A DNA stretch of 39,538 nucleotides, taken from NCBI GenBank assembly GCA_035635555.1, contig DASQAT010000046.1, positions 384,075-423,612 of the forward strand, read 5' to 3'. The position numbers and the translations under genes were made by a program. This document shows positions 25,199 through 33,032 of the stretch, in pieces. The DNA comes from Candidatus Dormiibacterota bacterium. Its GTDB lineage: Bacteria > Acidobacteriota > Polarisedimenticolia > Gp22-AA2. The notes beneath the pieces are model-generated. The model made no database searches. It was not told where the DNA came from and worked only from the letters and a program-made list of their open reading frames with translations. Position 1 is the stretch's first letter; every line of letters begins with the position of its first letter.

Positions 25199-26071
25199 TC
25201 AGGTCCCCTGTGGGGAGGGGGCCGTGAGCAGGTCGAGGAATCCCTGCAGCTCGGACAGCTTCTTCTCCGACCTCTGGTAGAGCTTGGAGCTGAACAGGGC
25301 CGTCGCGGCGTGCCCCGCCAGGAGGGTGAACAGCTCGAAGTCCAGCGGCTCGAAGCGGTCCTTCTGCTGCAGAAGGCGGTAGAGCGCCACCAGCCCGATG
25401 ACGCGCGTGCCGATTTTCAGCGGAATGCAGGCGATCGGGTGCGCGATGTCCACGCCGGCCCGTTCCGGGAGGGGATCGGCGTAGTACGACTGACCCTGGA
25501 AGGCGTCCTTGAGGGGTCCATCCTCGGGCCGCACCTTCTCGGGGACGCTCGTGCCCATCCCCTGGCTGAGCTCGCGGCGCAGACGTCCACCCCTCTCGTC
25601 CACCCAGAAGATCGCGAACCCTTCTGCGCCGATGAGGTTGATCAGGATCTCCCGGACCGTGTCGAGGACCTCGGCGAAGTTCAGGGTGGCGTGCAGCTGG
25701 TACGAGGCGACGTACAGGTTCGCCAGGTGGTTGTTCTGCGCTTCGATCTCCTCATAGCGTGCCGCCACGCTGCGGTTCATCGCCTCGACCTGCCGGAAAC
25801 GGGCCAGGAGATCGTCCCGTTCCTTCTCCAGAGTGTGCAGGCGCTCGGTGAGCTCCTTCACCGACTCGGATGGAGAGGAGGAGGTCTTGCCGCCCGGCTG
25901 ATCGAGCTCGCGCTCGAGACCGGCGACCCGAAATCTCAGACGCTCGTTCTCCCGCAGCAACTCCTCGGTGAAGGCGCGGGCCCGGCTGAACATGTTGCGC
26001 AGTTCTTCGCCGCGCGCCGAGAGGTCGTCGCGCTCCCCGCCCCGGGGGCTCCCTTCCCGGCTCCGGTTCAT
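25199..26071 (-). CDS. Coiled-coil plus GAF-domain signalling protein
   Basis: 290 residues from ATG 26071. Residues 15-135 are charged heptad-like coiled coil, including a Ser-rich break. A GAF domain follows (about 138-275: LNFAEVLDTVREILINLIGAEGFAIFWVD, then IACIPLKIGTRVIGLVALY). There is no kinase, cyclase or DNA-binding domain and no membrane segment. It sits inside the chemosensory operon and probably acts as a cytoplasmic sensor or scaffold. The frame stays open 27 codons upstream, but those residues look non-coding. An internal ATG at residue 27 is an alternative start. A promoter-like sequence lies immediately upstream. Confidence 0.75.
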   Translation of the reverse strand: MNRSREGSPRGGERDDLSARGEELRNMFSRARAFTEELLRENERLRFRVAGLERELDQPGGKTSSSPSESVKELTERLHTLEKERDDLLARFRQVEAMNRSVAARYEEIEAQNNHLANLYVASYQLHATLNFAEVLDTVREILINLIGAEGFAIFWVDERGGRLRRELSQGMGTSVPEKVRPEDGPLKDAFQGQSYYADPLPERAGVDIAHPIACIPLKIGTRVIGLVALYRLLQQKDRFEPLDFELFTLLAGHAATALFSSKLYQRSEKKLSELQGFLDLLTAPSPQGT

Positions 26072-26078
26072 CTCCGCG

Positions 26079-26107
26079 AATATAGGTCCCGCGCGAAGCC
26101 GGTGCAA
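26079..26107 (-). promoter_or_regulatory. Possible promoter giving a leaderless GAF-protein mRNA
   Basis: On the minus strand TTGCAC (26107-26102) and TATATT (26084-26079) are 17 bases apart. The -10 hexamer matches 5 of 6 consensus bases; the -35 only 3 of 6. Only seven bases separate the -10 from ATG 26071, so transcription would start at or very near the A of the start codon. Confidence 0.4.
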
Positions 26108-26165
26108 TCCTGTAACCGCTTCGTTGACAGTGAAATGGCGACGAGCCCGCACCGGGCGGGGGGCG

Positions 26166-26771
26166 TCAGCGCCGGCAGCGGCGGGCCATCTCCAGAGCGA
26201 TCTCCGAGCGTGGCAGGACCAGGTCCGCGAGACCGGCCCTTATCGCCTCGCGCGGCATGCCGAACACGGCGGCGGTCTCCTCCGACTCCGCGATGGTCCG
26301 CCCGCGCCGATCCTTGATGGCGCGCAGCCCCTCGACACCATCCCCCCCCATTCCGGTCATGAGGATGCCCAGGGAGCGCGGGCCGAACAGCTCCGCCGCC
26401 GAGACCATCAGGAGGTCCGCGGAGGGGGCGTAGCGCTCCGCCGGCCCCCGCGGCCTGACGTGGAAGACGATTCCGGGGGGAAGGCGGTCGAGCGTGGTCT
26501 GTCGTCCGCCGGCGGCGATGCAGATCGTGCCCGGCAGGAGGCGGTCCCCGTCCTTCGGCTCGGACACCGGCAGGGGGCAGAGCCGGGCGAGACGCTCCGC
26601 GAACAGGGTGGTGAAGCGTCCCGGCATGTGCTGCGCCACGAGGATGGCTGTGGTGGTGCCGCGCGGCAGGCGCGGCAGGATTTCGAGGAGGGCCGGCGGA
26701 CCGCCGGCGGAGCAGCCGATGACGATCAGATCCGCCGGGCGGGCATCCCCCACGTCCTGCGGCGCGCTCAC
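26166..26771 (-). CDS. cheB: Stand-alone CheB methylesterase/deamidase domain
   Basis: 201 residues covering only the CheB catalytic domain. The catalytic triad is complete: S21 in IGCSAGG, H48 in VAQHMPG and D144 in TGMGGDG. The N-terminal receiver domain of classical CheB is absent, so activity cannot be controlled by direct phosphorylation of this protein. It should remove methyl groups from receptor glutamates, but no receptor and no CheR lie in the window. ATGA-type 4-base overlap with the zinc-ribbon receiver gene upstream. A 94-base gap follows before the GAF gene. Confidence 0.88.
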   Translation of the reverse strand: MSAPQDVGDARPADLIVIGCSAGGPPALLEILPRLPRGTTTAILVAQHMPGRFTTLFAERLARLCPLPVSEPKDGDRLLPGTICIAAGGRQTTLDRLPPGIVFHVRPRGPAERYAPSADLLMVSAAELFGPRSLGILMTGMGGDGVEGLRAIKDRRGRTIAESEETAAVFGMPREAIRAGLADLVLPRSEIALEMARRCRR

Positions 26772-27727
26772 GAGGACGATTCGGCGGACGGGCGGGAGAC
26801 CGCGGCGCGCTCCAGGGTGATCTGCTCCTTCAACGCCTCGGCCAGGACCGCCATCCTGTCGGGCATGCCGGGGAAGCGCCGGCCGATGAGGTCCTTGGCC
26901 TGGATCATTTCTTCGCGGAACGCTTCCGAGAAGCGCCGCTCTTGGACGGCGCGTCTGAATTCCTGGGGATGGTAGATCTTGAGATCGGAGACCATGATCC
27001 GCGCCAGACGGTGGATCTCCGAGCGCGGATCGATCGGTTCGTCCGCCCCGTTGGCCGAGAGCACCCCAACCTCTGTCGTGGAGGGGGTTCCCAGGGGGGA
27101 GGGGCCGGAACCCTCCGTCGCACCGGCACGCCTCCCCGCGGCGGCCGGCGCGGCAGCGACGCCCAGGAGAGTCGCGAGACGCGCCCGCAGCTGGGCCGCG
27201 GGGATCACGTCCTCGAAGTAGTCGTCGGCTCCGTAGAGATTCCCCGGGTGCCGCACGAACCGGTCCGACTTGAACACCGACCCCACCAGGGCCACACGTG
27301 TTCTCTTGAGGTCCGGGCTTCCCTTCACACCCTCGCAGACGGCCACGCCCAGGAGTCGCGTCATGTACACGTTGAGCACCATGAGATCGGGATGGTGCGC
27401 CACCGCGAAGCGGAAGGCCGCCTCACCGTCACCGGTGACCTCCACGCGGCACCCCAGGGACTCCAGGGTCCGTCGCACCAGGTCACGGAACTCGCGAGCC
27501 TCGTCCCCCACCAGGACGAGCGGTGAGGTGCGTCCCGCCCGGCCGGCGGTCTGCTGGGGGCGCGCGGCTGCCGGGGAGGCCTGGGCCGGGGGGCCCGGAC
27601 CGCCGGCGTGGATGTTCTCCTCCGTCGCGAAGACGCGGTTGCAGCCCCCGCAGCGGACACGGCGGGGTGCGGTCCCGCCGTCGGGGATCCGGTAGTTCCG
27701 CGCGCAGCCGGGGCAGACGACGATCAT
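26768..27727 (-). CDS. Zinc-ribbon plus pseudo-receiver protein (FrzS-like layout)
   Basis: 319 residues. N-terminal MJ0042-type zinc ribbon with C5, C8, C26 and C29. After a Pro/Ala linker comes a receiver-like domain (68-187) in which the phospho-acceptor position is asparagine (N118 in VLNVYM), while K152 and the acidic D74/E75 remain. A second variable linker leads to a helical C-terminal region (230-310). The asparagine predicts a phosphorylation-independent, protein-binding receiver, as in the pseudo-receiver of Myxococcus FrzS. ATG 27727 overlaps the cheW stop by four bases; the open frame upstream of it lies within cheW and was not used. Confidence 0.8.
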   Translation of the reverse strand: MIVVCPGCARNYRIPDGGTAPRRVRCGGCNRVFATEENIHAGGPGPPAQASPAAARPQQTAGRAGRTSPLVLVGDEAREFRDLVRRTLESLGCRVEVTGDGEAAFRFAVAHHPDLMVLNVYMTRLLGVAVCEGVKGSPDLKRTRVALVGSVFKSDRFVRHPGNLYGADDYFEDVIPAAQLRARLATLLGVAAAPAAAGRRAGATEGSGPSPLGTPSTTEVGVLSANGADEPIDPRSEIHRLARIMVSDLKIYHPQEFRRAVQERRFSEAFREEMIQAKDLIGRRFPGMPDRMAVLAEALKEQITLERAAVSRPSAESSS

Positions 27728-28116
27728 GACATCCCCCGCAGGAGCGCGGCGATGTCCAGGGGGGCGACCTGATTCGAACGGGGCGCGACCCCCGACACCC
27801 GGTCCACCACCAGCCCGAGCCGATCGTCGGCCGACCGGACGACGATGACCTGCGCCGCCTCTCCGGACGGGCGCGGCGGGAGGGCGAGGCACCGGCGCAG
27901 ATCGAGAAGGGTCACCATCTGTCCTCGCACCGGGATGATTCCCTCCACCGCCGGAGCGGTCCCGGGCACCCGTGTCGGTGCACGATGACGCATGATTTCG
28001 ATGACCGTATCGACCCGCACGGCGAACTCGCGCCCTTCGATCGTGAACAGCAGCACGTGATCGCGGGCGCCATCGCCGGGGACGGCCGCATCGCCATCAG
28101 GCGTCGACGTCGGCAT
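27724..28116 (-). CDS. cheW: CheW-like coupling protein
   Basis: 130 residues, a single CheW domain: HVLLFTIEGREFAVRVDTVIEIM, then VEGIIPVRGQMVTLLDLRRCL and LGLVVDRVSGV, all typical. It should couple CheA to receptors in the signalling array. ATG 28116 lies inside the end of cheA (20-base overlap), and the 3' end overlaps the next gene by four bases. The frame stays open further upstream in cheA, but translation of that part has no CheW-like sequence. Confidence 0.9.
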   Translation of the reverse strand: MPTSTPDGDAAVPGDGARDHVLLFTIEGREFAVRVDTVIEIMRHRAPTRVPGTAPAVEGIIPVRGQMVTLLDLRRCLALPPRPSGEAAQVIVVRSADDRLGLVVDRVSGVAPRSNQVAPLDIAALLRGMS

Positions 28117-30130
28117 TCTGGTCTCCGGACATGAGCGTCTCGGGGTCGAGGACGAGAACGGCGGTCGCGTCCCCGAGGTCCGCGGCCCCGGCGACTCCCG
28201 GCAGGTCCCCGAGGAAGCGACCGATCGGCTTGACCACCACCTCCTGGCGGCGGACGAGACCGTCGACGACGATTCCAAACTTCCGCCCTTCGCCGCCGGC
28301 GACGATTGCGTACCGCCCGAGCGTCGCGCGGTCGGTCGCACCTCCCCCGGCGCCGGACAGGAGGCGGTCCAGCCGCAGGAGGGGCAGCTGTCCGTCCTGC
28401 CGCTCGTACAGGAGACCTCCCTCCGACTCACGCACACGTGTGCCATCCAGCCGCAGGTTTTCGCGGATCGAGGCGATCGGGATGGCGAAGCGTTGATCAC
28501 CCGAGCGCACGATGATCGCGGGCACCAGGGACAGACTGATCGGCACCATGACCGTGAACGTCGTCCCGCGTCCTTCGGCCGATCGCACGACGATCGAGCC
28601 CTTGAGCGCTCTGATCGCCCGGCGGACCACGTCCATGCCGACGCCGCGACCGGACACCGTGCTGACGTGGCTGGCGGTGCTGAACGCGGGACGGAAGATC
28701 ATCTCGTGCGCCTCCTCCCGGCTCATCTCGCGATCCGCGGGCCACAAGCCCCGGGCCGCGGCGGCGGCCTCGATCTCCCGGATCGCGATGCCACGCCCGT
28801 CATCGATGACGTCGATGACCACGGACGGGCCGCGCCGGAAGGCGCTCAGGACGAGTTGCCCGCGTCGGGGCTTCCGTCGACGCTCGCGTTCCTCCGGAGA
28901 TTCGATCCCATGATCGATGGCGTTGACCACGAGATGCATCAGGGGCGTGGCGAGGCCATCCATCACCGACTTGTCGATCTCCGTGTCGGCCCCGAGTGTG
29001 TGGAGGTCGATCTCTTTCCCCGACGCCCGTGCGGCCCGCGCCACGGCGCGGCCGACCTTGCGGAACTCCTGATCGAGCGGGACGAGGCGGGCCTCGATGG
29101 CGCCGCGTTGCAGCGCGCGCAGCCGGGCCAGAACGATCCGCAACAGCGGTCCCATCTGGCGCGTGCTGTGGTCGTCGGGATGCGCCTCGCGCACGGCGGC
29201 GATCTCGCGCTCCAGGGAGGCGAGGGCGATCGACAGTGCGTCGACCTGTGACAGGACCCCGTCCAGACGCGCCACCGGGACCCGGAGCGACTGGGTCGCT
29301 CCACGCCGATCCGCGGCGGCCTCCGTCCCCGGAGCGGATCCGTCCGGCGACGCGGCCTCTCCCGTCGCGGCGGACGACGGACCGGAGACGACGCGGCGAT
29401 CCTCCACGATGGTCCGCGGCAGGTCATCGTCCGAGAGAAGTCTCGGGCTGGCCACGAGGAGATCGAAGGCGATCCTCTCGTCCCGTTCCCCGACGACCGG
29501 CAGCGTGCTGATGAGCTCGCCCACTTCGCCCACGCGCCGCGCGACGTTCTGGAGATCCTCCTCCAGGCTCTGCGGGTCGGGGCGAACGCGCACCAGCGCC
29601 AGGTGGAATCCCTGCGACAGGCACTGTCGGAGGCGTCTCTCCTCGTATTCGGTCAGGGAGGCGCGGATCCTCTCCGGCAGGCCGGTCGTCCCCGGACGAT
29701 CGTCCTGCGGGATGATGATTGCGGCGGCGGCGCGCGCCAGACGGTCGGTCAGCGGACCCAGCCCGGAAAACGCCGCGGATCCGGAGCGCAGGTCGCGCAC
29801 GGCACCGAGCAGCGAGTCGAGCGTGTCGTGCAGAAGGTCGAGGATGGCACCGTCGAGTGATCCGCCCAGGCGCAGACGTGTCAGGAGATCTTCGAGCGCA
29901 TGGGTGAGCGACGCGATCTCCGGAAAGCCCAGGAGCCCCGCGAAGCCCTTGAGCGTATGAGCGCCCCGGAACAGGGTGTTGATCAGATCGAGATGCGGTC
30001 GCCCCGCCTCGAAGACGGCCTCCAGATCGCGTACGGCATCGGAGAGCGCCTCGAGGATCTCGTCCGCCTCGGCGACGAACTCGCGCAGGCTGCGCTCCCT
30101 CTCCGGACGGCCGGACCGCTCGTCAGACAT
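28097..30130 (-). CDS. cheA: CheA-type chemotaxis histidine kinase
   Basis: 677 residues. HPt domain (12-115) with phospho-accepting H58 in GAHTLKG. A P2-like small domain (about 155-240) is followed by a Gly/Ala-rich linker, the dimerisation helices (285-350), and the ATPase domain with the N-box NAIDHG (403-408), DDGRGI (443-448) and GRGVGMD (494-500). A CheW-like domain closes it (about 530-677). All kinase motifs are intact. There is no C-terminal receiver, unlike FrzE. It heads the six-gene chemosensory cluster and should phosphorylate the cheY-like protein and perhaps regulators elsewhere, including the one in the EPS operon. Confidence 0.93.
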   Translation of the reverse strand: MSDERSGRPERERSLREFVAEADEILEALSDAVRDLEAVFEAGRPHLDLINTLFRGAHTLKGFAGLLGFPEIASLTHALEDLLTRLRLGGSLDGAILDLLHDTLDSLLGAVRDLRSGSAAFSGLGPLTDRLARAAAAIIIPQDDRPGTTGLPERIRASLTEYEERRLRQCLSQGFHLALVRVRPDPQSLEEDLQNVARRVGEVGELISTLPVVGERDERIAFDLLVASPRLLSDDDLPRTIVEDRRVVSGPSSAATGEAASPDGSAPGTEAAADRRGATQSLRVPVARLDGVLSQVDALSIALASLEREIAAVREAHPDDHSTRQMGPLLRIVLARLRALQRGAIEARLVPLDQEFRKVGRAVARAARASGKEIDLHTLGADTEIDKSVMDGLATPLMHLVVNAIDHGIESPEERERRRKPRRGQLVLSAFRRGPSVVIDVIDDGRGIAIREIEAAAAARGLWPADREMSREEAHEMIFRPAFSTASHVSTVSGRGVGMDVVRRAIRALKGSIVVRSAEGRGTTFTVMVPISLSLVPAIIVRSGDQRFAIPIASIRENLRLDGTRVRESEGGLLYERQDGQLPLLRLDRLLSGAGGGATDRATLGRYAIVAGGEGRKFGIVVDGLVRRQEVVVKPIGRFLGDLPGVAGAADLGDATAVLVLDPETLMSGDQNADVDA

Positions 30131-30348
30131 GGAAGGCGCTCCGGAGGGAGCGCACCGGGTGTTGGACGTGATGCGTCGTCAGGATCTGTAGCCTCCGCGC
30201 CGCGCACCACGACTGTCATTTCGACGGCGGCGCGCGGGCCGCGGTCGGGTCGTGGACGCAGTACGGGGTAAAATCTAGGCCGGATTAAAAATACGGCCAC
30301 CCGCGAAGCCTGGATGACAGGAATGTAACCGGCCGGGGTGGCGGGACC
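30131..30348. other. Intergenic region between nusB and cheA
   Basis: 218 bases upstream of cheA. An AT-rich patch (30269-30294) stands out from its GC-rich surroundings and may belong to the cheA promoter, but I could not fit a convincing -35/-10 pair at normal spacing. No gene or RNA is seen. Confidence 0.4.
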
Positions 30349-30774
30349 CTACCCGTGCAGGGCGCCGGCGGCCTCGAGCTTCTTGCGCACGGCATCGAGG
30401 ATTCCGTTGGCGAACTGGGAGGAATCCTCTCCGCCGAAGCGCCGAGCGACCTCGATCGCCTCGTCGATCACGACGATGGGAGGCGTTTCCGTCTCGTGGA
30501 GGAACTCGTACACGGCCAGTCTCAGGATGTTCCGGTCGACGATCGCCAGACGCTCCAGACGCCAGTTCTCCAGGTTCTCGGTCAGGATCGCATCGATCTC
30601 CTCCAGGGAGGAGAGGGTGCCGCCGGCCAGCCTGTCGGCGAAGGCGCGCACCTCCGCGACGGCGTCGCGGCCCTCCCAGAACGAGGCCGCGACCTCGGCC
30701 ATCGGGGTTCCCGAGGCCTCGGCCTGGTAGAGCATCTGCAGCGCGAACTCCCTCGCCTTCCGCCGGCTCCCCAT
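30349..30774 (-). CDS. nusB: Transcription antitermination factor NusB
   Basis: 141 residues, the usual NusB length. It starts GSRRKAREFALQMLYQ and contains RLAIVDRNILRLAVYEFL and PPIVVIDEAIEVARRFG, the standard core motifs. It binds boxA RNA with S10 (NusE) in rRNA antitermination complexes. It follows ribH by ten bases, the common bacterial ribH-nusB order, and is presumably cotranscribed with it. ATG 30774 is chosen because the family starts here; the frame upstream runs into ribH. Confidence 0.97.
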   Translation of the reverse strand: MGSRRKAREFALQMLYQAEASGTPMAEVAASFWEGRDAVAEVRAFADRLAGGTLSSLEEIDAILTENLENWRLERLAIVDRNILRLAVYEFLHETETPPIVVIDEAIEVARRFGGEDSSQFANGILDAVRKKLEAAGALHG

Positions 30775-30784
30775 GGCTAGGCTC

Positions 30785-31255
30785 CTACTCCAGGCTGCGG
30801 AACAGGGAGACCATCTCGATGGCCGCCAGGGCGGCATCCCAGCCCTTGTTGCCCCCCTTGGCCCCGGCCCGCTCGATGGCCTGGTGCAGGCTCTCCGTGG
30901 TCAGGACTCCGAACGTTACAGGAAGCCCGGCCTCGAGCGCCACAGAGGCGACGCCGCGCGCCACCTCGGCGCAGACCTGCTCGTAATGCGAGGTCTCACC
31001 CCGGATGACAGACCCGAGGCAGATCACGGCGTCGAATTTGCGCGACAGCGCAAGGCGGCGCGCGGCCACGGGAATCTCGAAGGCGCCCGGGACGCGCACC
31101 ACCGTCATGTCCTTGTCCCCGACACCGTGCCGGCGCAGACAATCGAGCGCCCCTTCCAGGAGGCGCTCCGAGATGAAGTCGTTGAACCGGCTCATCACCA
31201 GGGCGATCCGGAGCCCCTTCCCGTCCAGGTTCCCTTCGACAATGCGCATCGACAC
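30785..31255 (-). CDS. ribH: 6,7-dimethyl-8-ribityllumazine synthase
   Basis: 156 residues. Family motifs: [53 protein letters not shown] and [14 protein letters not shown], with the active-site histidine in the GETSHYE segment. It condenses 3,4-dihydroxy-2-butanone 4-phosphate with the ribitylaminouracil in riboflavin synthesis. Other rib genes are not in the window. A GGAG lies seven bases before GTG 31255; ATG 31249, two codons in, is an equally possible start. No FMN riboswitch is seen in the short leader. Confidence 0.97.
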   Translation of the reverse strand: MSMRIVEGNLDGKGLRIALVMSRFNDFISERLLEGALDCLRRHGVGDKDMTVVRVPGAFEIPVAARRLALSRKFDAVICLGSVIRGETSHYEQVCAEVARGVASVALEAGLPVTFGVLTTESLHQAIERAGAKGGNKGWDAALAAIEMVSLFRSLE

Positions 31256-31290
31256 GTATCCGCTCCAGTCGGTATTCCCGCGGTCCAGGG

Positions 31291-31320
31291 ATCGTAGCGG
31301 CCGGCCGCGCGCGCTGTCAA
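31291..31320 (-). promoter_or_regulatory. Sigma70-type promoter of ribH-nusB
   Basis: On the minus strand a perfect -35 TTGACA (31320-31315) is separated by 18 bases from TACGAT (31296-31291, 4 of 6). The predicted start lies about 30 bases before the ribH GTG. Confidence 0.5.
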
Positions 31321-31347
31321 GAACGGAGCCCTGGGAGTGTGTCCGAG

Positions 31348-32109
31348 TCAGGGAACGAGGCAGGGACGGAGGATGCCGGCCCAGGCGGTGGCGAAGACGG
31401 ACTTGAGGACGACGTCGGACAGGAGCAGCACCCCGGCGACGAGGTACCAGGCGCGCCGCGAGCAGGCCGGGGGGACGGGAGGGCGGCCGAGCCTGCGACC
31501 GGCGGCGAACAGCAGCGGTTCCGCCAGGCAGAGACCGATGAGGACGAAGGCGGCCACACGCAGGACCGCCCAGGGCGGCCAGCCGAGCAGCAGCGCGGTT
31601 CCCGGGGCGCCGCCGACCGCGGCCAGCGAGCCGACGTAGAAGGACATGTAGCCGACCAGAATGGCACCGAGCGCTATCCCCAGCAGACCACCGGAGCCGG
31701 CCGACAGCAGGCTGAAGGCCAGAAGGTGCAGGAGGTGTTCCGGCACGAATCGAGCGGGATCGGTCTCGCGCCCGATGCCGCTCTTGATATACGCGAACAT
31801 CTCCTCTCGGTAGGCGGGGCCATTGAGGACCACGCGCTCCATGGAGGCGGGGTCACGGCGGGTGAAGGCGATCACGGAAGCGGACAGCCCGGCGGCCCAG
31901 AGCAGCGCGGCCAGCGCCGCGGCGCCGCGCCGCCCGCGCAGGAGCAGAGCCGCCATCACGGGATAGACCGCCGCGGTGGCGAGGATCGGCAGAAGGGGCG
32001 GTCGCTGGCCGGCCCGGGCCAGGAGCACCACGAGCGGCGCCAGCAGGGCCGGGAGGGCGATCAGGCCGCCCGGCCAGTCCCGGTGGGCGCTGTGAGGGCC
32101 GAGGATCAT
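31348..32109 (-). CDS. Polytopic membrane protein of unknown function
   Basis: 253 residues with about seven hydrophobic segments (for example [16 protein letters not shown] near the N-terminus and [21 protein letters not shown] in the centre). I do not recognise the family, and no catalytic motif stands out. The start ATG 32109 overlaps the stop of the pfkB-type kinase gene by four bases, and it is the last gene of the mtnP transcription unit. Transport related to nucleoside or methylthio-sugar salvage would fit the context, but this is only position-based. Coding is supported by coupling and the consistent membrane pattern. Confidence 0.7.
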   Translation of the reverse strand: MILGPHSAHRDWPGGLIALPALLAPLVVLLARAGQRPPLLPILATAAVYPVMAALLLRGRRGAAALAALLWAAGLSASVIAFTRRDPASMERVVLNGPAYREEMFAYIKSGIGRETDPARFVPEHLLHLLAFSLLSAGSGGLLGIALGAILVGYMSFYVGSLAAVGGAPGTALLLGWPPWAVLRVAAFVLIGLCLAEPLLFAAGRRLGRPPVPPACSRRAWYLVAGVLLLSDVVLKSVFATAWAGILRPCLVP

Positions 32110-33032
32110 CGACGGCCGCTGGACGGCCCGTCGACGCTGAGGAAATCGCGCAGCTCCCCGGCCCGGCCGTCGATTTCCGCAGTCGTCAGGGCGCCCAGAC
32201 GCCGGAGGCTGAAATCCTCGACGCAGAAAGACGCGAGGACGCTGCCGTAGATCATCGCCTCGCGCAATCCGCGACCGCCGGTCTCGCCGCTTCTCGCCAG
32301 GTGCCCCATGAACCCGCCCGCGAAGCTGTCCCCGGCCCCGGTGGGGTCGACCGGCCTCTCGACCGGGTACGCAGGGACCGCGAAGTAGCGCCCCTCCGAG
32401 AAGAGCGCAGCGCCGTACTCTCCCCTCTTGATCACGAGAAAGCGCAGGCCGAGCGACAGGAGGCGACGGGCCGCCACGACGGTGTTCAGCTCTCCCGCGA
32501 GAAGACGCGCCTCCGAGTCGTTGATGATGAGTCCGTCCACTTCCACCAGAAGACGCTTCAGGGCCTCGTTCTTTCCTTCGATCCAGAAATTCATCGTGTC
32601 GCACGCGCTCAGGCGCGGCCGCGTCCGGCGCAGGACCTGCGACTGGAGATCCGGGTCGATGTTCCCCAGGAACAGGTTCGGCACATCCGCGTCCTCGGGG
32701 CGCAGCCGGGGCTGAAAGGACTCGAAGACATTGAGGTGGGTGGAGAGAGTCGTGCGCTCGTTCAAGTCGTCGGAGTACTCGCCGGACCACCGGAATGTCC
32801 GGCCTTCCAGGACCTCGATGCCGGACACGTCGATGCGGCGGGAGCGCAGGAGCCCCATCGGGGCCTCGCCGAAGTCCGTTCCGACGACGGCCACCATGCG
32901 CACGTCGGTGAAGTAGGACGCCGCGACGGCGCAGTAGGTCGCGGACCCGCCCAGAACCTCGTCGGCCGCCCCGTATGGAGTCTTCACGGAGTCGAACGCC
33001 ACGGATCCGATCACCAGGAGCGGCACGTTCAC
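32106..33032 (-). CDS. PfkB-family carbohydrate/nucleoside kinase
   Basis: 308 residues. The ribokinase-type N-terminus (LLVIGSVAFDSVKTPYG, then GGSATYCAVAAS) and C-terminal ATP/catalytic motif DPTGAGDSFAGGFMGHLA, with the catalytic aspartate, are intact. Family members phosphorylate sugars or nucleosides such as ribose and adenosine. The gene starts with a GTG that overlaps the mtnP stop (GTGA), so the two are translationally coupled. This suggests it acts on a product of methylthioadenosine or 5'-deoxyadenosine breakdown; that link is inference. A longer upstream frame falls inside mtnP. Confidence 0.9.
   Translation of the reverse strand: MNVPLLVIGSVAFDSVKTPYGAADEVLGGSATYCAVAASYFTDVRMVAVVGTDFGEAPMGLLRSRRIDVSGIEVLEGRTFRWSGEYSDDLNERTTLSTHLNVFESFQPRLRPEDADVPNLFLGNIDPDLQSQVLRRTRPRLSACDTMNFWIEGKNEALKRLLVEVDGLIINDSEARLLAGELNTVVAARRLLSLGLRFLVIKRGEYGAALFSEGRYFAVPAYPVERPVDPTGAGDSFAGGFMGHLARSGETGGRGLREAMIYGSVLASFCVEDFSLRRLGALTTAEIDGRAGELRDFLSVDGPSSGRR

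Noticed and set aside
26122-26150. TTGACA on the plus strand near 26123 as a promoter
   Set aside because: No plus-strand gene follows; the next several kilobases code on the minus strand.
31256-31347. FMN riboswitch upstream of ribH
   Set aside because: The gap is only 92 bases, is filled by a promoter and short leader, and shows none of the conserved FMN-element segments.
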